From Neostapfia colusana (lineage: Eukaryota > Streptophyta > Magnoliopsida > Poales > Poaceae), in NCBI GenBank assembly GCA_030760725.1, contig JASWHV010000003.1, positions 112,376,153 to 112,440,152 of the forward strand: a DNA stretch of 64,000 bases, written 5' to 3'. The stretch's first letter is position 1; each line of letters begins with the position of its first letter. Under the pieces are notes generated by a model. It was not told where the DNA came from. It saw only the letters and a list, made by a program, of their open reading frames with translations, and did not search any database. A program made the position numbers and the translations under genes. This document shows, in pieces, positions 32,817-43,995 of the stretch.

Positions 32817-35314
32817 ACCCTCAAATTCATTTCCATGCATTGCGTACATTTTTCATGTAGAGAAACATTATAAAAGAAGTAGAAATAGAGAAAGAACTAT
32901 AGAAATGGAGAAAGAACTATAGAAACGGAGAAAGAACTATAGAAATGGAGAAAGAACCATAGAAATGGAGAAAAGAACCATAGAAATGGAGAAAGAACCA
33001 TAGAAATGGAGGAAGGAACCATAGAAATGGAGAAAGAACTATAGAAATGGAGGATGGAACCATATAAATGAAGGAAAAACCACAGAAATGGAGAAGGGAA
33101 TATAGAAATGGAGAATGGGGCACAGAAATGGAGAAGGGCAATGTAGAAATGGAGAATGGGACATAGAAATGGAGAGGGGATTGTAGAAATGGAGAATGGG
33201 ACATAGAAATGGAGAGGGAAATGTAGAAATGGAGAATGGGACATAGAAATGGAGAGGGGAATGTAGAAATGGAGCAAGTGACATAGAAATGGTGAGGAAT
33301 GGGAAAAAGATAGCTGAAATAAGCCATTCCCAAAATTTCCCCCAAAACCTCCAAATTCCCCAATTCCACAAAAGGGGAATTTTCCCCACATTTGGGGGGA
33401 TAAAATCCCAAGGCTGCCGCACCTAACTAAAAAGATAAGTTTGTTGAGATCCAAAGTTGAGTTGGACTCTTATTTGAGCTCCAATTGGAGTAGGACTCCT
33501 CTTTTTCCCCTTATAAATATAACCCAACCCCCTTGGCCGACTCCTCTCTATTTTGGACATCCTCCCCCTGTTGCCAAGCCCCCTTCCTTGCTGCCAAGTC
33601 GCCAAGTTCCCCCCTTGCCGGAATTTGGCCGCCGTCGAGCCCCGTCGAGCCCAGCCATCGCCGGAGAAGAAGCCCGACGAACTGTCCTACTAAAATTTTC
33701 CATAGAAAAATTCCCCGCTGCTGCCATTGCTAGGAGGAAGGCCCTGCCACCAAAAGGAAGTGAGATAGGTCCCCATTACCCATCTTACGATGTCGCTGTT
33801 GTTTCTACGCATCCGTTTTCTTCGCCCCCTTTTAGAAGAAACTTTTACGTGTGGACAAACCGTGTTTTGATCGGTTTTGACGGTGGAATTGATCTAGATC
33901 TTGAGTCAAGATCATCACCACGTCCACACTTCATCTCAGCACCCTTGTTCATCATAAAACCCCATGAAAGCCCGTTAAAACATGCAAAAACACGTACAAA
34001 CTGGATTAATAAAACAACACCATAGGATTTGCATTCATCTACCCCATTGCATCTTGAGTAAAGTTTGTACATGATGTTTGATTGCTGTAAATTTTGTATG
34101 TGCGTGATCGTGAGTAGAAGAACAAGCTCAAGAGGCCATCTACAAGGAACTACAACACCAAGACTTCGAGACGCTCGAACAACAAGAACCACGGGAGCAA
34201 GGCAAGTGCCCCTTGACCATATTGATCCCATGTTTTGAAATTGTTTTGTTTGCTAAAATGTGTGTGCTTGAGTCAACTTGATGGGACACCCTTTTATTGG
34301 AGTTTACTAGTTTTGTTAACCATCCTTGTCGCCGGGAAAGTTGATGGGTCGGGTATGGTCGTTTATTTTCCTTTTTGCTTTGCTTAATCTACGGGATACG
34401 GGAAGCTGAATTAAAACATGTCTAGATACTGCACTCGTATGAACAATGATGATGAGAACTTGATGATGATAATGAGCATGGAATCGGGGAGATCTAGGCA
34501 AGCTTGGTTCGTGGATGTTGCTGAATGAGATGGTGGTTTACTTGCCGTAGATCTAAGGACCGGTTCATGCGAGAATATGCCAGGAAAACAGTGCCACCAC
34601 AAGGCCAAGTATGGGTGCGGCTTAGCTGATTAATTAGGTGTGTTGCTAGCTTGTTCTGGATCCTGGATGGCGCGGGGAATGGGAGTCGAGGAGGACTGTC
34701 CTGGGAACTGCATGGCACAAGAGGGGGCCCATGGGTGGGAGAATGGTGATTCGAGCCTGCAGGTGAAACCTCAGTGAGTCCATACATCTAGTAGCCCCTT
34801 TGTATAGGCTATTTTGTGATCTCTTGGCCATACACCGACAGTTGTGTACTGGTATAATGGAGGTTCTGCAGTCACCGACGGGTGACGAAATCTTGAACTT
34901 GTGGGTAAAGTGGTGCCACCTCCGCAGAGTGTAAAACTATCATGATAGCCGTGCTTCCGGTCACAAGCACCTGGCCAACTTCCATGATTAGAGGGAAAAC
35001 TTGGGATGGTTATTCGTTATGGTTATGGTATGGTCATTGGGATTGGTTTTGAAACTGTTTTGAGTCATGATAATGAGGTTGGTTTCGGTTATATGAATAT
35101 GAGATGGTTATGAATGTTTATGAGAATGAGATGAACTTGAGAAAGATTAATGGCTGAATGAAACTTGATAAGTGGTGAACTATGATTAGAAAATGTTGCT
35201 GAATTACTTGGTCATGTTGGGATAAATTTCACTTAGAAATAGTTGTTGTTTTATCATGTTTGTGAAATAAAATTTGCTTGCTGCAATGAGCCTTTTTATT
35301 CCCTACCTTGTTGT
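32811..35314 (+). repeat. Gypsy A 3' LTR, first part
   Basis: Colinear with 21779-24290, including the minisatellite (32878-33297) and TATA at about 33521. It is cut by Sirevirus A at TSD GTTGT (35310-35314); the LTR resumes at 56800. Confidence 0.92.
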
Positions 35315-35603
35315 TGTAAGTGCATCTAGGATATCCCTTGTGGGTTTTGGCTAATTGATGACGAACATATGAGATCCTAATGAAACTATTAAGATGATTG
35401 CAGGATAAACAAAGTGAACTGGCTCGGCACACACACAAAAAGGTGAAAAATAGAGTGGTGCCCGAAAAGGAAGACGTTAGTGGAATTTAGAGAAGCAAAG
35501 TAGATATAAATGTATAGGTTGTGTGTGAGAGAGACACATCCCAAGAGCTCATGACTTTGCGTAAGGGTAAGGGGTTTAAAAATCAACTAAAATCCACTGA
35601 AAA

Positions 35604-35947
35604 CCGGACTAGTCCGTTCATGTACCGGACTAGTCCGTTTAACTTTCTGAAAGACGCAAACATTGTGCACCAGACTAGTCCGCCTTGTGAACCGGACTAG
35701 TCCGGTCAGCTCACTGGAATGCAACCGGACAAGTCCGGTTTTAGACCGGACTAGTCCGGTCATGTCTCTGTTGTCCTCTTTAGAGGACTACGGACTAGTC
35801 CATCCAAGCAACAGGACTAGTCCGCTAAAGTTTCTGAAAACCCATCTCACATAGCACCGGACAAGTCCGGTTTGTGGACCGGACTAGTCCGGTTAACCCA
35901 CTGGAAGTAGGCCGGACAAGTCCGATCATATACCGGACTAGTCCGGT
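35604..35947. promoter_or_regulatory. Six phased palindrome pairs (ACCGGACTAGTCCGGT) in U3
   Basis: Twelve copies of CCGGAC-NN-GTCCGG, where NN is TA (fully palindromic) or AA. Centres fall near 35610, 35631, 35676, 35698, 35731, 35752, 35796, 35818, 35863, 35885, 35918 and 35939. They form six pairs with 21 or 22 bp between centres; pairs repeat every 55-67 bp. The last centre is about 44 bp before the TATA box. Clustered LTR palindromes with a CGG..CCG core are reported for Sireviruses; the regular pairing is what I see here. Confidence 0.85.
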
Positions 35948-35982
35948 AGTAGGTTTAACAACGGTAACTTTTTGGGAAAGCC

Positions 35983-35990
35983 TATAAAAA
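35983..35990 (+). promoter_or_regulatory. Sirevirus A LTR TATA box
   Basis: TATAAAAA in AAGCCTATAAAAAGAGG, directly downstream of the palindrome cluster; repeated in the 3' LTR at 56036-56043. Confidence 0.75.
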
Positions 35991-36626
35991 GAGGTCCTTC
36001 GTCTTTTCCCAAAGAAGACACGACTCATACTGTCAAAAACTGAAACCCTAGCGCCGCCACCTGTCCCAAGAGCCCAAAAACACGTCTCCCCACACATCTA
36101 AGGTGCAAAAAGGTGAAGATCAATAAAATACTTGGATTTGGGATTGGGAGATCGTCGTTCCTTCGTTGTGAGCTCTTGGGGTTTGATCTCTCTACACTCA
36201 TATTCTGCATTGTAATCTTTTTGAGTGTATTTGATCAACTTCTCATTGTAATTCTTGTGGGAGCCCTCAACGTGTGAGGTTGCCCCATAAACACGGTGAT
36301 TACACTTGATAGTGAAGTCAAGTCGGCCTGTGTGGTGACTTGAAGAGGGAAAGGGTTGGGAACCCGGCTCTGTGTGAGCTTCCTCAACGAGGACGTAGAT
36401 CTCTTGGTGAGATCGAACCTCGGTAAAAATTTGTGTCTTTTGTCTCTCATTTGTTTTACATCTTGATACATTAGATCACTAGTTTGCTAGTCATCGTTTG
36501 AGTTCCTTACAAGTTTGCATGTGCATCCATACAATAAATTTAAGTTATAAAAACTGTTGTTCTTATTCCGCTGCTATAAGATTAAATTTGTGAGACACAC
36601 TTAATCAACTCAAATAATTCAGCACA

Positions 36627-36663
36627 CCTGACTAGTCCGCCCACACAACCGGACTAGTCCGGT
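36627..36663. promoter_or_regulatory. Seventh palindrome pair near LTR 3' end
   Basis: Two GACTAGTCCG-type palindromes with centres near 36633 and 36655 (22 bp apart), about 80 bp before the LTR end. Same pair at about 56684-56720 in the 3' LTR. They lie downstream of the presumed transcription start, so they would be in the RNA. Confidence 0.8.
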
Positions 36664-36744
36664 CAGTCAAGTTTCTGATAACTTTATTAAGTGTGCAGGA
36701 ATTCTTTAAAGGCCTATTCACCCCCCCTCTAGGCCACATTCAAT

Positions 36745-36757
36745 TGGTATCAGAGCC
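36745..36757 (+). other. Sirevirus A primer-binding site
   Basis: TGGTATCAGAGCC, 2 bp after the LTR; complementary to initiator tRNA-Met. The gag ATG follows 39 bp later. Confidence 0.93.
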
Positions 36758-36796
36758 AAGTTCTCCATCAACGAGACTCACATCTCGGAGAGATCA

Positions 36797-39064
36797 ATGG
36801 CCTCTGAGAAGAACAACGATATCCCGAAGACGAACAACAACGATGAGGAGCAAGAAGCCAAAGCCTTCGATGTGCTGAAAGAAAATCCACATGACGATGA
36901 TGAAGTGAGACAGCTAAAGACATTACTGAGAAAGAAGTTAATGGCACAAAAGGGAAAAGAGGAAGAAAAGACGATGGGGAGTGGTCATCACGACTACTCC
37001 CGGTATCCTTACAACTACAACCGTCTCAATTCAAATAATCATTATCTCTCTATTCCTATGGGAAAGCCCCCACAGTTTGACGGAAGTGACTACACCATGT
37101 GGAAGTACAACATGAAGATGCATCTGATATCCCTGAACCCTAGTCTGTGGCACATTGTTTGCACAGGCATCGATATTCTGGACACGGATGATGAACTCAC
37201 CCCAGAACAAGAACAAGAGATTCACAGAAACGCACAAGCCGTCGCCGTGATCACATCATCACTAAGCAGAGAGGAATTCACCAAGATCGATGGGTTAGAA
37301 AGTGCAAAAGAAATCTGGGATACCCTCAAGACAGCTCACGAAGGAAATAGGTCAGTTCGTGAAGCCAAAATCGAAATGCTTGAAGGAGAGTTGGGGAGAT
37401 TTGCTATTGAAGAAGGCGAATCACCTCAAGACATGTACAACCGGATGAAAGCACTCATCAACAAAATTCGTGCTTATGGAAGTAAGAAATGGACAGATCA
37501 CGAAGTGGTCAAAAGAATGATTAGAGCCTTCATGCCAAGAAACGTCACACTTTGCTCAATGATTAGAGAAAGCCCTGGGTTTCACAAAATGACTCCCGAT
37601 GAGTTATTGGGAAAGATCATAAATCATAAAATGATGGAGAAAGAGGCTCAATACGTCAAAGACTTAGTCGAGCTCACCTCTTCTAAAAAGAAAGAAGTTG
37701 CCCTCAAAGCAACGTGCAGACCCAAACTCAAAGAAACTCGTGAAGACCAAGACGATGGAGATACAAGCGACGAAAGCACCGATCTTGATGACGAAGAAAT
37801 GGTACTCTTCATCAAAAAGTTCAAATGCATGATGAAGAGAAGACACGGCAACAATTCACATGAAGGCAAAAGCAAGGATAAAGGAAAATCCAAGGCTCGA
37901 CGCACTTGCTACAACTGCGGAGAGTATGGTCACTTCATGGTGGACTGTACTTATGAGGAAAACAAAAAGAAGAAGGAAACAAGATCTCAAGAAAAGAAAA
38001 ATTTCAGAAAAAGAAGACAAGCCCATCAAGCTCACATTGGGAAGGAGTGGGACTCAAACGACGAGTCCTCCTCCGATGAAGAAGAAGAGGTGGCCACTAT
38101 CGCAGTCAAGAAACCAACTATGAGAGCCACACTCTTTCCGAACATGGGAGGACGGGACATGAACATCCACACTTGTCTTATGGCTAAGGAAGGCAAGAAA
38201 AAGGTTAGACTTACTCCTCCTATACTAAATTCCTCCATTGATGACTTTGATAGCTCTAGTGATAATGAAGAATTATTTAGAGGCCTAAGTAAAATTGCTT
38301 TAAAGAAAATGGAAATGTTGTCGAACGAAATCTTTGAAAAGGAAGAACTTGTCAACCGACAAGAAGATATGCTCATCCGTGAGAGGAAGAGATATCAAGA
38401 AGTTGAAAAGCTTCTTGAGCTTGAAAGAGAGAAGAATGAGTCACTTGAGTTAGAGCTAGCCTTGAGTAAGGAAACTTACTCAAAGTTAGAGGACTCGCAC
38501 ATTGCAATCAAGGAAGAACTTGCTAACTTGTCAAAAGTTAACAAAATCCTTGAGGTGCAAGTTGAGTCGCTCAAACAAAGTGACTCCTCTTCCTCCAAGA
38601 GCTCTTCCTCCAAAGATATGCGCTCGACAACAATAAGAACCTGCACTTGCTCTAGTAAGAAGAATGTAATTTCTAATGCTCCAACCTCTCATGACATGCA
38701 TTCTTCTCAAAACGACATCTTTGATAAGAAGATCAAATATGCACGAAGTGCATATATGATCACTAGACCTCCCAATGTCAAAGATGGTCTTGGCTTTGAC
38801 AGGAACAGACACATGTCTACTCCTAATCATGCTAAGAATAGAATCATTTTTGTTAAAGAAAAATCCCATGAATCTGAGCTACAAACACTGTTCCATACAT
38901 TTGATGCTTCTTATGTTCTCATGAAAAACAAGTATGGAAAAATCATTGCTAAATATACAGGGCCACGCCACAAGAACTTAAAAACTTGTGTGTGGGTGCC
39001 CAAGACTCTTGTGACTAACCTGAGAGGACCCAAGCAAGCTTGGGTACCTAAAACCCAGAAATAA
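36797..39064 (+). CDS. Sirevirus A Gag
   Basis: 755 residues from ATG 36797 to TAA at 39062-39064, uninterrupted. Gag packages the element RNA in cytoplasmic particles. Residues about 90-300 are the copia gag core (FDGSDYTMWKYNMKMHL, then the EIWDTLKTAHEG block). A canonical CX2CX4HX4C zinc knuckle (CYNCGEYGHFMVDC) lies near residue 370. Residues about 490-610 are a long coiled coil, and the C-terminus repeats WVPKT motifs. The long coiled-coil extension is typical of Sirevirus gag, where it is reported to bind dynein light chain in at least one maize element. Pol is in a different frame (+1), so it is not made by simple read-through. Confidence 0.92.
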   Translation: MASEKNNDIPKTNNNDEEQEAKAFDVLKENPHDDDEVRQLKTLLRKKLMAQKGKEEEKTMGSGHHDYSRYPYNYNRLNSNNHYLSIPMGKPPQFDGSDYTMWKYNMKMHLISLNPSLWHIVCTGIDILDTDDELTPEQEQEIHRNAQAVAVITSSLSREEFTKIDGLESAKEIWDTLKTAHEGNRSVREAKIEMLEGELGRFAIEEGESPQDMYNRMKALINKIRAYGSKKWTDHEVVKRMIRAFMPRNVTLCSMIRESPGFHKMTPDELLGKIINHKMMEKEAQYVKDLVELTSSKKKEVALKATCRPKLKETREDQDDGDTSDESTDLDDEEMVLFIKKFKCMMKRRHGNNSHEGKSKDKGKSKARRTCYNCGEYGHFMVDCTYEENKKKKETRSQEKKNFRKRRQAHQAHIGKEWDSNDESSSDEEEEVATIAVKKPTMRATLFPNMGGRDMNIHTCLMAKEGKKKVRLTPPILNSSIDDFDSSSDNEELFRGLSKIALKKMEMLSNEIFEKEELVNRQEDMLIRERKRYQEVEKLLELEREKNESLELELALSKETYSKLEDSHIAIKEELANLSKVNKILEVQVESLKQSDSSSSKSSSSKDMRSTTIRTCTCSSKKNVISNAPTSHDMHSSQNDIFDKKIKYARSAYMITRPPNVKDGLGFDRNRHMSTPNHAKNRIIFVKEKSHESELQTLFHTFDASYVLMKNKYGKIIAKYTGPRHKNLKTCVWVPKTLVTNLRGPKQAWVPKTQK

Positions 39065-39074
39065 TTCTATTTTG

Positions 39075-39078
39075 TAGG
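39075..39078 (+). promoter_or_regulatory. In-frame TAG / candidate 3' splice site at start of pol
   Basis: The pol frame opens exactly after TAG at 39075-39077 in the context CTATTTTGTAG|G. Sireviruses B and C have the same arrangement at 52463-52461 and 9885-9887. The T-rich TGTAG|G pattern resembles a plant splice acceptor. This is a hypothesis from sequence only. Confidence 0.4.
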
Positions 39079-42000
39079 CTTACTCCTCCGGTGGATCTAA
39101 GTGGGTGCTAGATAGCGGATGCACAAATCATATGACCGGAGAGAGAGGTATGTTTGTGGAATACGAGTGCAACAAGGATCCAAGTGAAGGTATATACTTT
39201 GGAGACAACAGCCAAGGAAAGGTCCTTGGTAGTGGTAACATCGAAATATCCTCTCAACACACCTTATCTAATGTTGTACACGTAGACTCTCTAGATTATA
39301 ATCTTTTATCAATATCTCAACTATGCGACAAAGGTTACAACTGTTTATTCACTAATGAGGGTGTGACCGTCTTTAGAAGAAGCGATGGCTCGATTGCATT
39401 CAAGGGATTGTTGAAGGGAAAGCTTTATCTTGTTGACTTCAACAAAGATAAAGCCGAACTCAACACTTGCTTGGTTGCTAAGACCAACATGGGATGGTTG
39501 TGGCATAGACGGCTAGCCCATGTTGGAATGAGAAATCTGCAGAAACTTCTAAAAGGTGGTCACATCCGTGGTCTTAAGGATGTGGTCTTTGAAAAAGACA
39601 GGCCGTGCAGCGCTTGTCAAGCAGGAAAACAGGTTGGAGCACCACACCCCGCCAAGAATGTGATGGCCACCGCTAAACTGCTTGAACTTCTCCACATGGA
39701 TCTCTTTGGTCCAATTGCGTACATCAGCATCGGCGGTAACAAATACGGTTTAGTAATTGTCGATGATTTTTCAAGATTTACTTGGGTATTTTTCTTGTAT
39801 GATAAATCAGAAACTCAAAAAATCCTCAAGAAGTTCTTGAAAAGAGCTCAAAATGAATTCTCATCAACCGTAAAGAATATCAGAAGTGACAATGGGACGG
39901 AATTCAAGAACACCCAAGTTGAAGAATATCTCAATGAAGAAGGTATAAAGCATGAATTCTCGGCACCCTACTCTCCTCAACAAAACGGGGTGGCTGAAAG
40001 GGAGAACAGAACATTGATCGAAATGGCGAGAACAATGTTGGATGAATACAAGACGTCAGACCGATTTTGGGCAGAAGCGGTGAACACCGCTTGTCAAGCC
40101 ACAAATCGGTTGTACCTTCATCGACTTCTGAAGAAAACTCCATATGAGCTTCTCACGGGTAAAAAGCCTAACGTTTCCTATTTCAAAGTTTTTGGTTGCA
40201 AATGTTTTATTCTGAACAAGAAACCAAGGGCCTCGAAGTTTGCTTCGAAGTCCGATGAAGGATTATTGCTCGGATATGAATCGAACGCCTACGCCTATCG
40301 TGTCTTCAACAAGGTGTCCGGCCTTGTTGAAGTAGCGCGTGACGTAGTGTTCGATGAAACTCACGGCTCACAAGTGGAGCAAGTCGATAAGTCTATGCTA
40401 GATAAGGAGGAAGCTCCATGTGAAGCGCTGAAGAAAATGGCACTTGGTGATATCCTACCACGACAGGAGACACAAGATAAATTTCAACAAGGAAGCAATG
40501 ATCAAGGGGGAGCTCCTACACAAGATCAAGTTGAGGAAGATCAAGAAAATCAAGATGATCATGGAAGCAATGATCTAGGGGGAGATATGACACATGAAGA
40601 CAATGAAGAACAAACAGCTATACAAATTCCACACCCAAGAGTACATCACTGTGTGCAAAGGGACCATCCTGTCAACAATATCATTGGAGATATTGCTAAG
40701 GGAGTAACTACTAGATCTCAAATTGCAAACTTTTGTGAACATTATTCTTTTGTGTCTTTTCTGGAGCCATACAGGGTAGAAGAAGCCTTAAGGGATCCAG
40801 ACTGGGTGATTGCGATGCAAGAGGAGCTGAACAACTTTAAAAGAAATGAAGTGTGGGAGCTGGTGGAAAGACCAAGGGCGAACATCGTTGGAACCAAATG
40901 GGTCTTTCGGAACAAGCAAGATGAACATGGAGTAGTGACAAGAAATAAAGCGAGGTTGGTGGACAAAGGTTATTCTCAAGTGGAAGGTTTGGATTTCGAT
41001 GAAACCTTCGCTCCTGTAGCTAGACTTGAGTCCATTCGCATTTTATTGGCATATGCTACTCACCATAATTTTAAGTTGTATCAAATGGACGTCAAGAGTG
41101 CCTTTCTCAATGGTCCGATAAAGGAGGAAGTCTATGTGGAGCAGCCACCAGGGTTCGAAGATCAGAAGTATCCCAACCATGTCTATAAACTGCGTAAGGC
41201 TCTCTATGGCCTCAAACAGGCTCCTCAAGCCTGGTATGAGTGCCTTAGAGATTTTCTGATTCAAAATGGATTCAAAATTGGTAAAGCTGACTATACACTC
41301 TTTACTAAACATTTTGATGATCATTTATTCGTATGTCAAATTTATGTTGATGACATTATCTTTGGATCCACTAACGAGTCCTTCTGTGAAGAATTTAGCA
41401 AAATAATGACAGACAGGTTCGAGATGTCAATGATGGGTGAATTGAAGTTCTTCCTAGGATTTCAAGTAAAGCAACTGAGAGAAGGTACATTTATAAGACA
41501 AACTAAATATACACAAGACATTCTCAAGAAATCCAATATGGACAAAGCCAAGCCCATCAAGACACCCATGGCCATCAACGGACATCTCGACCTCAATGAA
41601 GATGGTCCAAATGTGGACCAAAAGGTATATCGGTCCATGATTGGTTCTTTACTATACTTATGTGCATCTAGGCCAGCTATTATGCTTAGTGTTTGCATGT
41701 GTGCAAGGTTTCAAGCCGCACCTAAAGAGTGTCACTTAATTGCTGTAAAAAGAATCCTAAGGTACCTTGTGCACACACCCAACTTGGGCCTTTGGTATCC
41801 CAAAGGATCCAAGTTTAACTTGATAGGGTATTCCGACGCCGACTATGCAGGATGCAAAGTCGATAGAAAGAGCACGTCAGGAACTTGTCAATTTCTTGGT
41901 AGGTCCCTAGTTTCTTGGTCATCTAAAAAGCAAAACTCCATTGCTCTTTCCACAGTGGAAGCAGAGTATGTTGCAGCCGGTAGTTGCTGTGCGCAACTGC

Positions 42001-42296
42001 TTTGGATGCAACAAACTCTTAGGGACTACGGCTACAATCTAAGTCATATCCCGCTTCTATGCGATAATGAAAGTGCTATAAAGATTGCACACAATCCTAT
42101 AGAGCACTCAAGAAACAAGCACATAGACATCCGTCATCACTTTCTTAGAGATCATTCATTAAAAGGTGACATAGCTATTTCACATGTTAGGACTGAAAAA
42201 TAACTTGCAGATATTTTTACCAAACCATTAGATGAGAAAAGGTTCTGTGAACTAAGAAATGAGCTAAACATTCTTGACTCCCGAAATGTGGCTTGA
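39078..42296 (+). pseudogene. Sirevirus A Pol, one nonsense codon near the end
   Basis: Protease, integrase, RT and RNase H in copia order. Numbering from GTG 39105: protease DSG at 3-5; zinc-binding pre-integrase HRRLAHVG...CSACQAG; integrase D199 (MDLFGP), D262 (SDNGTEF) and E298 (PQQNGVAERE), with correct D-35-E spacing; RT YVDDIIFGS at 747-755; RNase H block SDADYAGCKVDRKSTSG. TAA at 42201-42203 replaces a Gln codon in the conserved EKQLADIFTKPLDE, removing about 31 residues that otherwise run open to TGA 42294-42296. All catalytic motifs are upstream of the stop, so partial activity cannot be excluded. Confidence 0.92.
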
Positions 42297-42520
42297 AACA
42301 TTGCATACCTGGTTGCAACTTAAATTGTTCCTCCGTATTGTCAAAAATGCTCCTCCTCTCCTTTGTACTCAGAAAACTATTCTTAATGAATAAATCTTGT
42401 GGATTATGACCATTGTTCGATTGTTGATTGCCTACTGGTCGTAATCACCAAGACTACTTGCAAAATTGTTGTCCTTGGATCACTATTAGTTATCTATATA
42501 TATATCAAGTCTGTTGGAAA

Positions 42521-42620
42521 CGGACTAGTCTGATTTCCAACCGGACTAGTCCGGACAGACAACAATTAGGTTAACTCAGGGGTACCGGACTAGTCCGCTA
42601 CCATGACCGGACAAGTCCAG
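42521..42620. promoter_or_regulatory. LTR-type palindrome pairs upstream of env-like gene, cluster 1
   Basis: Four CGGACTAGTCCG/CGGACAAGTCC palindromes with centres near 42526, 42547 (21 bp apart), 42591 and 42613 (22 bp apart). They are the same motif and spacing as in the LTR. A weak TATA-like ATATAGAA follows at 42629. Confidence 0.75.
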
Positions 42621-43020
42621 TCAGTCGCATATAGAAGCAGTTAGCCGGACCAAACGCCTCCCTCTCCACTCATAAGCACTTTGTCTCACCCTCTCTCCTA
42701 AACCCTACCTCTCAAAGTGATCTTCGAGTTGAGCCCTCAAACTCGGAGTTTTCTCCGTGAAAAATCCTCTTCTCGACGAGGGGATCCTACTTTCGGACTC
42801 ATCCGGACTGATTTCCACTCCTTCAACGCGAATCTTCAAATTTTGGTAAATCCCCCCAAAAACCAAAATCTCAATTTTTCTAGCTCTAGCTAGTTTCCTT
42901 TGATTTCAAAAGGATGTACATTGCATAAATAGATGTATTCCTACCACTTTCCTATCCTTGTGTCCTTAGATAGGAGATTTTCCTCAAATGAAACATACAA
43001 TTTAGGGTTCTTATGCTAGG

Positions 43021-43098
43021 CCGGACTAGTCCGGCGTTCAGATGCGGACAAGTCCGGTCCACCGGACTAGTCCGCACTCTGAAACCGGACAAGTCCGG
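43021..43098. promoter_or_regulatory. LTR-type palindrome pairs upstream of env-like gene, cluster 2
   Basis: Four palindromes with centres near 43027, 43050, 43068 and 43091 (23 bp within pairs). They end 87 bp before the env-like ATG at 43185, and the CCGGACTAGTCCGG core is intact. Confidence 0.75.
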
Positions 43099-43184
43099 TC
43101 TCTGACAGTTGAACCCCTACATTCCCATTTGAAGTCGATAATGCGTCCGTTTGCATCTAATCGTTAAACTCCTTATCAGGCATC

Positions 43185-43995
43185 ATGTCTTCAGGATCAG
43201 ATGACGGCTCTTTTCACATTAACGAAGAAGTTCAACGTGAAAGAGTGAGGAGAGCTAAGGAGGGAGTGATGAAGAAGAGACATGATGTCAATGCTCACTC
43301 TCCACCCTCCGACGACAATCTACCTAAGAAGAGGAAAGTCATTATCAAAAGGCCTCAAAGGAAAGATGCTGCTGAGGGCTCGTCAGGGCCAAGAAGAGTT
43401 CTCAATAAAGGGAAGGGACTTGCTAGTGGCCCCATTGGGCCTCTGAAATTGAAAAATCCCGTTCACCGCAACAGGCAGCCTTCAAGTGAGGATTTCACTG
43501 GAAAAGGGAATGAGCTAGCTGATAACTTCAGGAAGATTGAAGTGTATAGCCGACCTAAACAATGTTCTGATCCTAGGTTCTGGAGCAACTTCCATGCAGA
43601 CTACTACGAGCATGTGTACATGAAGATGAAGAATCCCGTAGTAGAGAGTCAATGGCTAAATGTTGAATACCTGAAGTCGAAGAGGTATCCTGCCTTTCGT
43701 GAGATGGTGGAGGCCTTAGAGAGGCACGGTCTGACGGACCTGCTATCCTTTGAGTATGACTGGAACAATGAAGTCATTACCCAGTTTTACTCCACTCTCT
43801 ACTTTGCTCGGGATGATGGAGACAGTCTTACTTGGATGACTCATGGTTCAAGGTATAGTGTCACATATGATGAATTTGCTAGGATTCTTCACCTCCAAAA
43901 CACTTTGGATCATGAACTGGTCATCCATAATCTGAAACCCCTGGAGAAGGAAGAGCTTGAGTTTCTCTATGACACAAGGATGCCATATGTTCCTC
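43185..43995 (+). pseudogene. Sirevirus A env-like protein, N-terminal part (split by Sirevirus B)
   Basis: Opens at ATG 43185 and is open for 270 codons up to the TSD TCCTC (43991-43995), where Sirevirus B is inserted; the frame continues at 54283. Residues about 1-120 are basic and low-complexity with LPKKRKVIIKRPQRK, a near-canonical nuclear-localisation motif. From about 120 a globular domain starts (DPRFWSNFHADYYEHVY; HGLTDLLSFEYDWNNEVI; FYSTLYFARDDG) with a clear homologue in Sirevirus B. I see no signal peptide or membrane segment in this half. The label env-like follows its position after pol in Sireviruses; envelope function is not shown. Confidence 0.8.

Larger units (their letters stand above)
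35315..36742 (+). repeat. Sirevirus A 5' LTR
   Basis: 1428 bp from TGTAAGTGCATC to CCACATTCA. It contains twelve palindromes at 35604-35947, TATAAAAA at 35983-35990, and one more palindrome pair at 36627-36663 near its 3' end. The short ORFs on both strands are in non-coding LTR. Confidence 0.95.
42297..43184 (+). other. Pol-env intergenic region of Sirevirus A
   Basis: About 890 bp without an ORF. It holds palindrome clusters at 42521-42620 and 43021-43098, an (AT)-rich TATATATATATA stretch at 42495-42505, and CT-rich leader-like sequence at 42655-42720. This length and content argue against read-through from pol into env. Confidence 0.75.

Noticed and set aside
35604..35947. CRISPR-like array (regularly spaced palindromes)
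   Set aside because: The repeats are 14-16 bp palindromes in a eukaryotic LTR upstream of a TATA box, with short similar spacers and no cas genes.
43185..43995. True retroviral envelope gene
   Set aside because: No signal peptide, furin-type site or membrane segment seen; only the position after pol supports the label env-like.
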